From JAIBAI01 sp044238875 (GTDB lineage Bacteria; Bacteroidota; Bacteroidia; M30B66): a stretch of 17,989 bases of DNA. The translations under genes and the position numbers were made by a program. This document shows positions 1 to 8,267 of this stretch, one piece after another (positions within the stretch are counted from its first letter, which is position 1; every line of letters begins with the position of its first letter). The stretch is from positions 1 to 17,989 of the forward strand of contig JBIICM010000033.1 in the NCBI GenBank assembly GCA_044238875.1, read 5' to 3'. The notes beneath the pieces were generated by a model. It did not search any database and was not told the DNA's origin. It saw nothing but the letters and a program-made list of their open reading frames with translations.

Positions 1-2471
1 TCAAGAATAAAAAGGGATTTTATGTGCCTGATACGTTAACGGATAACACAACCGTTGACAGCCCAAGAAGTTTTTCGGTTCGTTCAAGACTTTACAGGCC
101 AATAATCGTTGAAGAAAATGTAAGGGGGGTATTTGGCATTGTTAGCGGTAAACCCAACGCATTTTCTGAATATGAAATTAAATTTTTTGAACTTTTTTGC
201 ACACTGTGCTCCATTGCTTTTGATAAAATAGAAAAAGATGAACAACTAAGAGAAGTTAACAATAAACTGAAGATTCTTTCTTTTCTATCCACCAAAACAG
301 AATATGCCGTTTTAATTGCTGATAACAGGGGAAGGATTACCTGGGCAAATGATGGCTTTTTAAACCATACGGGTTATTCGCAGGATGAAATTATAAACAA
401 AAAACCGGGAGAGCTTTTACAAGGAAAAGAAACAGATGTATCTGTTGTAGATGCAATAAGCAAATCGCTGGAACAGAACAAAAGCATAACAGGTATTGAA
501 CTTGTTAACTATAAAAAAAACGGGGAAAAGTTTTATAATCTGATTGATATTTATCCCTTAAACCCCGAAAAAAATGACAAGGACAACTACTTTATTTCGT
601 TACAAAAAGACATAACGCCAAACAAAATACTTGAACGAAATTTAAAAACAGAACAAGATAAATTAAATAGAATTATTGAAACACTTCCGGATGCTATTTT
701 AATCATTAGCCCTGAAGGAACAATCATTGAATTCATCGGAAATCATAAGATAAGATATTTATTTAAGGAGGTTACTATAAAAGGATCTAATTACAGGCGC
801 CTTATTGAAAAACAACACTATGCATTGATTGAAAAACAAATTTCACTGGTCAATCAAACTGATGAAATACATTCTATCACTGTACCGTTTGATTTTAAGG
901 GCTACAGATATTATCTTGGTTTAAGGTTTTCCAAATATGAAAACGGGAATACACTTGTACTGGTAAGCAATGCCACTAAAGAATATCAGCTTGGGATTGA
1001 AAAATCGACAGCATTGGATATTTATCAGATTATTTCTGACTTTTCTTTTAACCTAAGCAAATACAAAAGAACAGATATCCGTAAATTAGTTAATTCGTTT
1101 TTAAACAAACTTTCAAGACATTTAAAAATACAGAGAATTACACTTATTTCCCGCCAGAATAATTTAAACGAAGCAAATGTTATCCATTTTTGGCAAAATT
1201 CACAATTAAAGTTTAGAGACAGTATTTTTTCGGATGTTACCCACCGGGAATTTCAAATTCCTATACAGGTCGGACAGGAAGAAGCTGGGCTTTCCATCAT
1301 TGAATTAAATATTGGTGCAAATCCTTTAAAAGACGAGATTTTTCATTTTCTGAAAACAGCTTCAGAAATTATTTTTTATAACCTCATTTCATCTAAATCA
1401 AAGGAGGATCTTGAAAGGACCAAAATAGCGCTGGATACCTCCCGGGAGGGCGTTATCATTTTAGACAACAACAATGTGATTGTTTATTCAAACAGAAAAT
1501 CAAGGGAAATGCTTAAAAAATACATGCCGCATAATTATACAAATAATTTATCTGATTATTTTCCCGAAGAATTTACAAGTATTAAAATAAATTATGATTT
1601 TTTACTTACCTGTAATTTTAACCTGATAGTTGGTTTTAATACTAATGGTAATTCTGAGGAGTTTTTTGAGATCAAATCGAATAAATTTCAGGAGAATAAT
1701 AAAACAAGAATTGCCATTGTGTTTAATAATATCACAGAAGAATTAAACAATAAAATACAGCTTGAAAAGTCTATCGAAATAGTTAACAATCAAAACAATA
1801 AGTTGTTAAATTTTTCTTATATGGTCTCACACAACCTTCGTTCTCATTCAAGCACTATCAGCTCATTAATTGAATTTATCTTTGATGAAAAAGATGAGCA
1901 TGAGAAGCAACGACTCATGAACTCGTTGAAAAAAGTCTCCGATAATCTCGACAATTCTCTAAGGGATATGACAACCCTGATTAGTATCAACAATTCGTTG
2001 TCAGAAGAGTTTAAGACTGTTAATCTTTACAAAACTTTTGAAACAGTACTTCAAACAATGATTACAGAGATCAGGAAAACCTCGGCGAAGGTAACCGTTG
2101 ATATTCCGGAAAATTTAGAAATAAAAACCGTTCCCGCCTACATTGAAAGTATAATTACAAACCTGATTTCTAATTCTATCAAATACAGGTCGCTTGACAG
2201 AACACTTAAAATAGCTGTTTCGGCAGTTTTACAGAAGAATCAGATACAGCTGCAAATCCGCGACAACGGCATCGGAATAGACCTTGAAAAAAACCGCAAC
2301 GAAGTGTTTAAGTTATTTACTACCTTTCACTCTAGGGCAAATGCTCATGGTATTGGCCTTCACCTTGTTAAAATTCAAACGGAAAAACTTGGCGGCAATA
2401 TAGCCGTCACCAGCCAAGTAAATAAAGGAACCCTTTTCACCATCACTTTACCGCAGGAAGATGAAAAATGA
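1..2471 (+). CDS. Sensor histidine kinase, GAF-PAS-PAS-GAF-like-PAS-HisKA-HATPase (5' end outside window)
   Basis: This is a cytoplasmic sensor kinase that autophosphorylates on His and passes phosphate to a response regulator. The frame is open to the window edge with no ATG. The GTG at 24 falls inside a GAF domain, so the true start lies upstream. Residues here are counted from that GTG. Residues 1-70 look like the C-terminal half of a GAF domain (YRPIIVEENVRGVFGIV). PAS domains lie at about 85-200, 210-320 and 465-575, and a divergent GAF-like stretch at about 330-455. The phosphoacceptor box is SHNLRSH with His603. The ATPase part has an N box (NLISNSIKYRS, Asn717), DNGIGI at 747-752 and HGIGLH at 775-780. 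No membrane helix is seen. The stop overlaps the next gene by 11 bases, suggesting a translationally coupled kinase-regulator pair. Family assignment is secure; the ligand is unknown. The gene is very AT-rich compared with genes further right. Confidence 0.93.
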   Translation, partial: KNKKGFYVPDTLTDNTTVDSPRSFSVRSRLYRPIIVEENVRGVFGIVSGKPNAFSEYEIKFFELFCTLCSIAFDKIEKDEQLREVNNKLKILSFLSTKTEYAVLIADNRGRITWANDGFLNHTGYSQDEIINKKPGELLQGKETDVSVVDAISKSLEQNKSITGIELVNYKKNGEKFYNLIDIYPLNPEKNDKDNYFISLQKDITPNKILERNLKTEQDKLNRIIETLPDAILIISPEGTIIEFIGNHKIRYLFKEVTIKGSNYRRLIEKQHYALIEKQISLVNQTDEIHSITVPFDFKGYRYYLGLRFSKYENGNTLVLVSNATKEYQLGIEKSTALDIYQIISDFSFNLSKYKRTDIRKLVNSFLNKLSRHLKIQRITLISRQNNLNEANVIHFWQNSQLKFRDSIFSDVTHREFQIPIQVGQEEAGLSIIELNIGANPLKDEIFHFLKTASEIIFYNLISSKSKEDLERTKIALDTSREGVIILDNNNVIVYSNRKSREMLKKYMPHNYTNNLSDYFPEEFTSIKINYDFLLTCNFNLIVGFNTNGNSEEFFEIKSNKFQENNKTRIAIVFNNITEELNNKIQLEKSIEIVNNQNNKLLNFSYMVSHNLRSHSSTISSLIEFIFDEKDEHEKQRLMNSLKKVSDNLDNSLRDMTTLISINNSLSEEFKTVNLYKTFETVLQTMITEIRKTSAKVTVDIPENLEIKTVPAYIESIITNLISNSIKYRSLDRTLKIAVSAVLQKNQIQLQIRDNGIGIDLEKNRNEVFKLFTTFHSRANAHGIGLHLVKIQTEKLGGNIAVTSQVNKGTLFTITLPQEDEK

Positions 2472-2874
2472 TAAAACAAAGATCATCATGATTGATGACG
2501 ATGAATTTGCGCACTTGATTTTAAGAAAAAACATCGAAAAATTCCAATTGCCGGTGCAAAGCATACATTGCTTTAATGGTCAGGAAGCACTCATTCTGAT
2601 AACAGATTTGCTCAAAAAAGATCCGGCTGTCGGCTTTATATTGCTGCTTGACATAAATATGCCCATTTGCAACGGCTGGGAATTCCTTGAACTGTTCAGA
2701 AACCTCAAAGCCAATTCAACCGGAAATATTCAATTGTATATCCTCTCCTCCTCCATCAACCCGATTGATATCGAAAAATCCAAGAACGACCCTGATGTTA
2801 TTGCCTTCCTTGAAAAACCCCTAAGAATTGATAAATTGCGGGAGCTAATTAACATTTCAGAAATTAAGAATTGA
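2461..2874 (+). CDS. Single-domain response regulator (Rcp1-like receiver)
   Basis: This 137-residue protein is a stand-alone receiver (CheY-like) domain with no output domain. The acidic pocket is IDDDE (Asp12-Asp14), the phosphoacceptor is Asp64 in LLLDINMP, the beta-4 hydroxyl residue is about Ser96 in ILSSS, and the beta-5 lysine is Lys119 in EKPL. The NGWEFLELF and SSSINPID stretches are typical of small regulators paired with the HNLRSH type of kinase in Bacteroidetes (family knowledge). The start overlaps the end of the upstream kinase gene by 11 bases, so the two probably form one operon and one phosphotransfer pair. It may act by protein contact or as a shuttle in a phosphorelay. The target cannot be read from the sequence. 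Confidence 0.93.
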   Translation: MKNDKTKIIMIDDDEFAHLILRKNIEKFQLPVQSIHCFNGQEALILITDLLKKDPAVGFILLLDINMPICNGWEFLELFRNLKANSTGNIQLYILSSSINPIDIEKSKNDPDVIAFLEKPLRIDKLRELINISEIKN

Positions 2875-2938
2875 TTGCAATGATTTATCAAAATACTTGG
2901 TTGGATCACTTAAACATTCACCATTTAAAATTAATTTG

Positions 2939-3556
2939 TCAAGATATTTCGCTCAACTCCCTTGAGTTTCCCAGGGCAAATTTAACAAGGGAAAGTTTTC
3001 CTCTAAAATTAAGTTTTTTAATGATGTTGTTTCGGTGATTATCCACTGTTTTTTTGCTGATGAACAATTCTTTTGAAATTTCAACAGACGAATAACTTCT
3101 CCCAATCAGTTTAATTATTTCCCTTTCCTTTCTGGTGAGATTTTTCAGCTTTTCACCAAGAATTTGATTGTTCTCTGTATTGTTCAAAACAGAGTGCCGA
3201 TCTACTCTTGTTTTGATGGCAGCCATTAAATCATCAAATGAAAATGGTTTGGTAAGGTAGTCGTCCGCCCCAAGATTCATGCCTTCACGAATCTGAACTG
3301 AATCACTTTTTGCAGTGATAAAAATGAAAACCGCCTTCTTTAATTCATCATTTTTCCTCACTTCGGCTAATATTTGGTAACCATCTTTTCCGGGCAGGAG
3401 AATGTCACACAAAATAATGTCGGGGCTGAAGTTGATTAATTTATCGATAGCTTCATGACCCGTGGGCAATGAAAGAACATTATATCCTTTCAGGGCAAAT
3501 AATTCGTGTAGATTTTCCCTGAGTGAATTTGAGTCTTCTATGATTACAATTTTCAT
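2939..3556 (-). CDS. Response regulator, receiver plus LuxR-type HTH (NarL/FixJ family)
   Basis: This 205-residue protein is a phosphorylation-controlled transcription factor. The receiver covers residues 1-118, with Asp8 in the acidic pocket, phosphoacceptor Asp51 (ILCDILLPGKDG), Thr81 and Lys103 (LTKPF). A short linker leads to a LuxR/GerE helix-turn-helix at about 138-197 (LTRKEREIIKLI; SKKTVDNHRNNIIKKL). Its ATG overlaps the stop of the upstream kinase gene as ATGA, so the two are likely translationally coupled and the kinase is the likely partner. It runs convergent to the Rcp1-like regulator gene with a gap of only 64 bases, in which no clear terminator hairpin was seen. It is the only DNA-binding protein in the window, so any local transcriptional control would most simply run through it. 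Its target promoters are unknown. Confidence 0.95.
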   Translation of the reverse strand: MKIVIIEDSNSLRENLHELFALKGYNVLSLPTGHEAIDKLINFSPDIILCDILLPGKDGYQILAEVRKNDELKKAVFIFITAKSDSVQIREGMNLGADDYLTKPFSFDDLMAAIKTRVDRHSVLNNTENNQILGEKLKNLTRKEREIIKLIGRSYSSVEISKELFISKKTVDNHRNNIIKKLNFRGKLSLVKFALGNSRELSEIS

Positions 3557-5082
3557 GATTGTACCGGAAATGTTAAAATCATCTTGGTGCCTTTTTCCTT
3601 TTCACTTACTACTGTAATTTTACCATTGTGAAAATTCATCAAACTTTTAACGATAAACAATCCAAGTCCCACACCATCTTTTGTGTTTACGGAGGGCGCT
3701 CTGAAAAAAGGCTCAAATATATATGGCATTGACTCATCTTCTATGCCTATACCTTGATCCTGAATGAAGATGAGCACGTTTCCGGGATGGTAATTACAAT
3801 GAACATGAATCTTTTTCACTTCACCCGAATACTTATAGGCGTTCGTGAGCAGATTTCTTATGATTTGCAGAAACAGAATTTTATCTGTATTTGACTTTAC
3901 GGGCTTTCCTTTGATAGTGAATTTAAATTGAAAATCCGGATTTAATACTTTTTCCTCTTTGATAAATGCCTCTAATATTTCCCCGAGGTCTTCGGGAATA
4001 AATTGCGCTACAAATCCTCCATTGTTAATTTTCCCGATGACCAGCTGGTTTTCAACAATAGCATTCATTTTCCTGATTTCATTGTTGGCCTTCTGGATAT
4101 ACTTCTCCAATCCTGAATAACTTCCGGAATCCTGTTTGCTTTCTTTCGCGAGTGACTGAACCTTAATTAAATCAATACTGGTTTGAATTGTTGCCAACGG
4201 AGTTTTAAATTCATGAATGGCAATGTCAATAAATCTTTTCCTGATTTCATAAAGTTTCTTTTCTTCTTCCATCAGCTTATAAATTTTCATTTTCATCATT
4301 TTGCTTTCTGTAATATCATACAATGATAAAATAATACTTTCGGAATTTTGATCCGCATCATAGTTAAAAAGGTTTATACTGATTTCAAACCAGCGTTCAT
4401 TAAGATCATTTTTATTGATTACAAAAAATTCGTTTCTGTAGCGTTCTGATTTCCTCACCGAACGAAAAAGCTGTTCCAGTTTTTCCTTGTCAACCGTATT
4501 TACCTCCAGTAATTGCCGGAGTTCAACATTTCCGATGTCACTATCCTGAATGTCAAAATAATTTAAAAAGGCTGAATTAGCCCATGTTATTTTTGTTGCT
4601 CTGTTCAGTTGTGCAAATAAAATATGAGAATTTCCGGAAATAAACGCAAACTGATTCAGCTTGATTGTCAACAAACGTTTGTCTGTTAAATCATTTGTCA
4701 TACAGAGCATCTGATCATTCGGCAATAAGGAAAGCCTTACATCCTGATAAATAAAATCTCCGTCTTTCTTTATTCCTGCAGCGAAGAATCTTGCCTGGCC
4801 GTTTAAAAACAATTCAGGAAGGTACTTCTGTCTGATGGTCTCCCTTTCTTTTTCTTCATAAAGAATTTCCCATGTTTTCCCTAACAACTCCGATGTTTCC
4901 TGGTATCCGAAAAGTTCTACATGAGGCTTGTTGAGGTAGATAAATTGCTGGTTGCTGTTGAGAATTGCGATTCCCTCAACAGAACTTTCAAAAGCAATCT
5001 GAGCCGTTTCTGTTAAGATGCCATTTAAAATTTCAGGAGTATCCCATGTTGTAACGCCTGCCTCAGCTATTTGCTTTTCCAT
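3553..5082 (-). CDS. Soluble sensor histidine kinase, PAS-PAS-HisKA-HATPase
   Basis: This 509-residue kinase lacks a signal peptide and membrane segments, so it probably senses a cytoplasmic cue. PAS domain 1 is at about 25-135 (VEGIAILNSNQQFIYLNKPH) and PAS domain 2 at about 140-260, ending in the common DITESK motif. A short coiled linker follows. The HisKA box is IAIHEFKTPLATIQ with phosphoacceptor His290. The ATPase domain has an N box at IIRNLLTNAYKYS (Asn410/Asn414), DQGIGI at 442-447 and GVGLGLFIVK at 470-479. It lies upstream of the LuxR-type regulator, overlapping it by 4 bases, and forms a conventional kinase-regulator pair with it. The ATG at 5080-5082 is the first in frame. A possible promoter lies about 30 bases upstream of it. 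The bound ligand or cofactor of the PAS domains cannot be told. Confidence 0.95.
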   Translation of the reverse strand: MEKQIAEAGVTTWDTPEILNGILTETAQIAFESSVEGIAILNSNQQFIYLNKPHVELFGYQETSELLGKTWEILYEEKERETIRQKYLPELFLNGQARFFAAGIKKDGDFIYQDVRLSLLPNDQMLCMTNDLTDKRLLTIKLNQFAFISGNSHILFAQLNRATKITWANSAFLNYFDIQDSDIGNVELRQLLEVNTVDKEKLEQLFRSVRKSERYRNEFFVINKNDLNERWFEISINLFNYDADQNSESIILSLYDITESKMMKMKIYKLMEEEKKLYEIRKRFIDIAIHEFKTPLATIQTSIDLIKVQSLAKESKQDSGSYSGLEKYIQKANNEIRKMNAIVENQLVIGKINNGGFVAQFIPEDLGEILEAFIKEEKVLNPDFQFKFTIKGKPVKSNTDKILFLQIIRNLLTNAYKYSGEVKKIHVHCNYHPGNVLIFIQDQGIGIEDESMPYIFEPFFRAPSVNTKDGVGLGLFIVKSLMNFHNGKITVVSEKEKGTKMILTFPVQS

Positions 5083-5113
5083 GTTATTTTTTGACTAAGA
5101 CTCTTTTATCCCC

Positions 5114-5148
5114 CAAAAATAAGCGCAAAATAACAAATTTTAAGCAAA
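5114..5148 (-). promoter_or_regulatory. Candidate promoter for the minus-strand kinase-regulator operon
   Basis: Read on the minus strand, bases 5121-5114 give TATTTTTG, which fits the Bacteroidetes -7 element TAnnTTTG. A TTTG at 5148-5145 could serve as the -33 element. The gap of 23 bases is longer than the roughly 19-20 usual for Bacteroides promoters, which lowers confidence. The predicted RNA start would leave a leader of about 25 bases before the kinase ATG. The region is AT-rich, so chance matches are possible. Confidence 0.35.
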
Positions 5149-5226
5149 AACACAGCTTCAATTAATACCCATCAACTGTTGCCGGCGGCATCTTGAATAA
5201 GCCATCCGAAATATTAACGCCGATTA

Positions 5227-5257
5227 TTTTACTATTTGTCCAAAATGAATACATTTG
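5227..5257 (+). promoter_or_regulatory. Candidate promoter for the hybrid kinase gene
   Basis: TACATTTG at 5250-5257 matches the Bacteroidetes -7 consensus TAnnTTTG at every fixed position. TTTT at 5227-5230, one mismatch from TTTG, lies 19 bases upstream, close to the usual -33 spacing. Transcription would begin at about 5263-5265, about 20 bases before the ATG at 5285. The site sits in the 202-base gap between divergent genes, where a promoter is expected. No operator repeat was recognised next to it. Confidence 0.5.
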
Positions 5258-5284
5258 AAAGATTATTACTAACCCCGCAAGTTA

Positions 5285-8125
5285 ATGGATTCACAAGACA
5301 AATCGCAGCCCAAAAGCGCACAAGCCGGAAAGAAAAAATCCGAAATTTACCTGAGTAGGGTGCTTTCCGAAATTAACAAAGAGTTCATTGATCCCAAAAG
5401 CAACAAAAGGTCGCTTTTCAATAAAATGCTAACCAATGCCCTTAAGGCAACCGGTAGTGGTTATGGCTTCATAGGCGAGGTGTTTCTGCGCAATGGCAGC
5501 CCGATGTTAAAAACGTACGCCATTACTGACATTTCATGGGACGAAGAAACATCAAGGTTATACAAAAGATTTGAAGCCCAGGGCATGGAGTTTACCAATC
5601 TAAACACCTTGTTTGGCTACACGCTTCGCACCGGAAAAACAGTTATTTCCAACGACCCCTCAGCCGATACCCGTAGAGGGGGGTTGCCAAGAGGTCATCC
5701 GGCATTGAACCACTACTTGGGTTTACCCATCAAAGACAAGGAAAATGTACTCATCGGGATGCTTGGCCTTGCCAATAAAAAGGGTGGTTACAATAAGGCT
5801 GATGAGAAATTTCTTGAACCATTAATATCGCTCGCAGCGCTGTTTATTTCTGCCATAAAGGCCAATGAAGCCCGAAACTTCTTCTCCGACTCATTGGATG
5901 CCTATAAAAAGGCCATTGACAACCATGCCATTGTTTCGGTAACCGATGTTGACGGAGTAATTACTTTCGTGAACGACCGATTCTGCGAAATTTCAAAATA
6001 CTCGCGTAGCGAAATAATCGGAAAAAAGCATTCCATCGTAAATTCAGGATTTCACTCGAAAGCATTTTTCTCAAACCTTTGGAATACCATAGTCAGCGGA
6101 AATATCTGGAAAGGAGAAATCCGTAATAAAGCCAAAGACGGTTCTTATTATTGGATTGACTCCACCATCGTACCATTTCTGGATGAAAATGGCCTGCCCT
6201 ACCAGTTCGTGTCCATACGTACTGATATAACAAAAATCAAGAAACAGGACCAGGAAATTCTTAATTTTTTTAACCTTTCGGTTGACTTTCTTTGTATCAT
6301 CAGTCAGGCGGGTAATTTTATAAAGATCAGCCCATCCTTTATAACAGCTTTGGGTTTTTCTCCGGAAGAACTTTATGCTATGAAAATAGCGGATTTAATA
6401 CATCCTGAAGATATCGAGCCCACATTAAAAGAGATTGAGCACCTTTCCAGTGGTTCCCTAACAACTGAGTTTGTGGACCGTTACCGGAAAAAAGACGGTT
6501 CCTATATGCTTCTTTCGTGGAAAGGTTCAATAAACAAGGATGATGGACTGATCTATGGAACAGCAACTGACATCACCAAGAAGGTTGAACTTGAGGAAAA
6601 TTTGCTCCAATCGAGAATTGACGCAGAAAAAGCCAAAGCCAAAGACAGCTTTCTGGCAAACATGAGTCACGAGATCAGAACTCCGTTAAATGCGGTAATG
6701 GGTTTTACTGATTTGCTGAGAAACACAAAGCTCGATACCGAACAAAACAAGCATCTTGAGATTATTACCGCTGCACTTAAAAATCTTAATATTATCATCA
6801 ATGATATTCTTGATTTATCAAAAATAGAAAGCGGAAAACTTGAGCTGGAAAAGCGCCCTTTTAAAATAGAAAACACCCTCCGGCAAGTGATTCAAATGCA
6901 TTCGGCAAGGGCTAACAGCCGTGGTATAAAATTAATTTTACAATTCGACAGTGCCATCCCCGAATACGTTGTCGGTGACGAAACAAGACTCTCTCAAATC
7001 CTGATAAATCTCTTGTCGAATGCCATTAAATTCACACCACAGGGTAAAATTGTTTTAAGTGCCAGCGAAACAAACCGGACCAATGGTTCTACCGGCATTC
7101 TTTTTTCGGTTAAAGACACGGGCATTGGAATTGAACCCTCCAAAATCAATCTTATTTTTGACAGGTTTACGCAAGCTGAAGATTATACAACCAGAATATA
7201 CGGAGGAACAGGGCTTGGTTTGAACATTGTTAAATTACTGGTTGAAATGCATGAGGGGAAACTGAATGTTAGCAGTAAACTTGGCACCGGCTCAGAGTTT
7301 ACTTTCGAGCTAACTTATCCTGTCGCAAATGATCACGACAAAAAGTCATTACAACAAACCAAAGCCGGTAAAATTGATATGCGGTTGGATGGCGTGGAAG
7401 TCTTACTTTTTGAAGACAATGAGCACAATCAGATTTTGGCAAAAGTCTATTTAGAAAAATACGGTGCCAGTATTTCCACGGCCGTAAACGGTTCAATAGG
7501 AATAGAATTATTAAGAAAAAACAAGTTTTCGGTCATATTAATGGATGTTCAGATGCCTGTAATGGACGGAATTGAGGCCACAAGAATAATTAGAAAAGAT
7601 TTGAAGTTAAACCTGCCGATAATCGGGTGTTCAGCCCACGCCATGGCATCAGAAAAAACCCGCTGCATCGAAGCGGGCATGAATGATTATATAACCAAAC
7701 CTTATTCAGAAAATGAACTCCTCTCTGCTTTCGCACGCCAGCATATTGGTGCTGAGTCTTTAAAAACAGCTGTTATTGTCACAAAACCGCCATTAAATGA
7801 AAATATCTCCGCTGTTTTCAAAGAATGGGAAGAAAATTATGGGAGAGATACCATGGAACTTCTGCTCTCTAAACTGCAAGGGCGCATCCCCGAAAATATT
7901 TCAGATTTTGAGGCCTTTTTGAAGACCGGTGCGCTAAATAAAATTCAATCGCTGGCACATAACCTTTCCGGTTCTCTGGGTGGGCTCAACCTTATCCTCG
8001 GCCATTCAATCACAAAAAAACTGGAAGAAGCGGCAAAATCCAATGATCAGCACGCTGTTTCTCAGCTAACAGCAGAACTGATTGCCTACCTTCAAAACTT
8101 TATGGAGGAGTTGAAAAACATTTAA
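5285..8125 (+). CDS. Hybrid sensor histidine kinase, GAF-PAS-PAS-HisKA-HATPase-REC-HPt
   Basis: This 946-residue cytoplasmic protein carries nearly a whole phosphorelay. A GAF domain lies at about 25-195, including the GGLPRGHPALNHYLGLP stretch typical of one GAF subgroup. PAS domains follow at 205-320 and 325-435. HisKA is at about 455-520 with His462 (NMSHEIRTPLNAVMGF). HATPase is at about 565-680, with Asn575/Asn579, DTGIGIE at 611-617 and GGTGLGLNIV at 640-649. A receiver is at about 705-822, with Glu710/Asp711, phosphoacceptor Asp754 (LMDVQMPVMDG) and Lys805 (ITKPY). An HPt domain is at about 850-946, with probable phosphoacceptor His892 in AHNLSGS. The usual AHxLKG lysine is Ser here. 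The expected path is His462 to Asp754 to His892 to a separate regulator, not necessarily encoded nearby. No membrane segment is present. It is transcribed away from the minus-strand kinase and toward the giant adhesin gene. Ligand and output are unknown. Confidence 0.95.
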   Translation: MDSQDKSQPKSAQAGKKKSEIYLSRVLSEINKEFIDPKSNKRSLFNKMLTNALKATGSGYGFIGEVFLRNGSPMLKTYAITDISWDEETSRLYKRFEAQGMEFTNLNTLFGYTLRTGKTVISNDPSADTRRGGLPRGHPALNHYLGLPIKDKENVLIGMLGLANKKGGYNKADEKFLEPLISLAALFISAIKANEARNFFSDSLDAYKKAIDNHAIVSVTDVDGVITFVNDRFCEISKYSRSEIIGKKHSIVNSGFHSKAFFSNLWNTIVSGNIWKGEIRNKAKDGSYYWIDSTIVPFLDENGLPYQFVSIRTDITKIKKQDQEILNFFNLSVDFLCIISQAGNFIKISPSFITALGFSPEELYAMKIADLIHPEDIEPTLKEIEHLSSGSLTTEFVDRYRKKDGSYMLLSWKGSINKDDGLIYGTATDITKKVELEENLLQSRIDAEKAKAKDSFLANMSHEIRTPLNAVMGFTDLLRNTKLDTEQNKHLEIITAALKNLNIIINDILDLSKIESGKLELEKRPFKIENTLRQVIQMHSARANSRGIKLILQFDSAIPEYVVGDETRLSQILINLLSNAIKFTPQGKIVLSASETNRTNGSTGILFSVKDTGIGIEPSKINLIFDRFTQAEDYTTRIYGGTGLGLNIVKLLVEMHEGKLNVSSKLGTGSEFTFELTYPVANDHDKKSLQQTKAGKIDMRLDGVEVLLFEDNEHNQILAKVYLEKYGASISTAVNGSIGIELLRKNKFSVILMDVQMPVMDGIEATRIIRKDLKLNLPIIGCSAHAMASEKTRCIEAGMNDYITKPYSENELLSAFARQHIGAESLKTAVIVTKPPLNENISAVFKEWEENYGRDTMELLLSKLQGRIPENISDFEAFLKTGALNKIQSLAHNLSGSLGGLNLILGHSITKKLEEAAKSNDQHAVSQLTAELIAYLQNFMEELKNI

Positions 8126-8236
8126 GAAGCCAATTCCTCCCTCATATACTTGCCTTGCTTTTTTAACATTTCACCTTTAACAAGTTTACCCGGGCGATAG
8201 GTTTTAAGCTCTTTATTTAACCTGAATTTTGACCTG

Positions 8237-8259
8237 ATTCTGCCGGAATATTCTGCCGG
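8237..8259 (+). repeat. Short 10-bp direct repeat before the giant gene start
   Basis: ATTCTGCCGG occurs at 8237-8246 and again at 8250-8259, separated by three bases (AAT). The period is therefore 13. The second copy ends 8 bases before the preferred ATG at 8268. It could be a binding site, a leader structure element or a local duplication. Nothing further supports a function. Confidence 0.45.
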
Positions 8260-8267
8260 TGAGGCGT

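Noticed and set aside
24..26. GTG as the start of the first kinase gene
   Set aside because: The frame is open upstream to base 1, and the residues after the GTG are the middle of a GAF domain. The start must lie outside the window.
2875..2938. Bidirectional terminator between the convergent regulator genes
   Set aside because: Only short AT-rich palindromes such as ATTGCAAT were found; no stem with a flanking T run on either strand.
5231..5239. TACTATTTG as a second -7 element
   Set aside because: It has three bases between TA and TTTG instead of two, and a better match lies 11 bases downstream of its end.
8104..8140. Possible terminator hairpin after the hybrid kinase (GGAGGAGTT with AATTCCTCC)
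   Set aside because: The 9-bp stem includes a G-U pair and spans the stop codon with a loop of 19 bases. The T run (8159-8164) is 18 bases further on, so it does not fit an intrinsic terminator.
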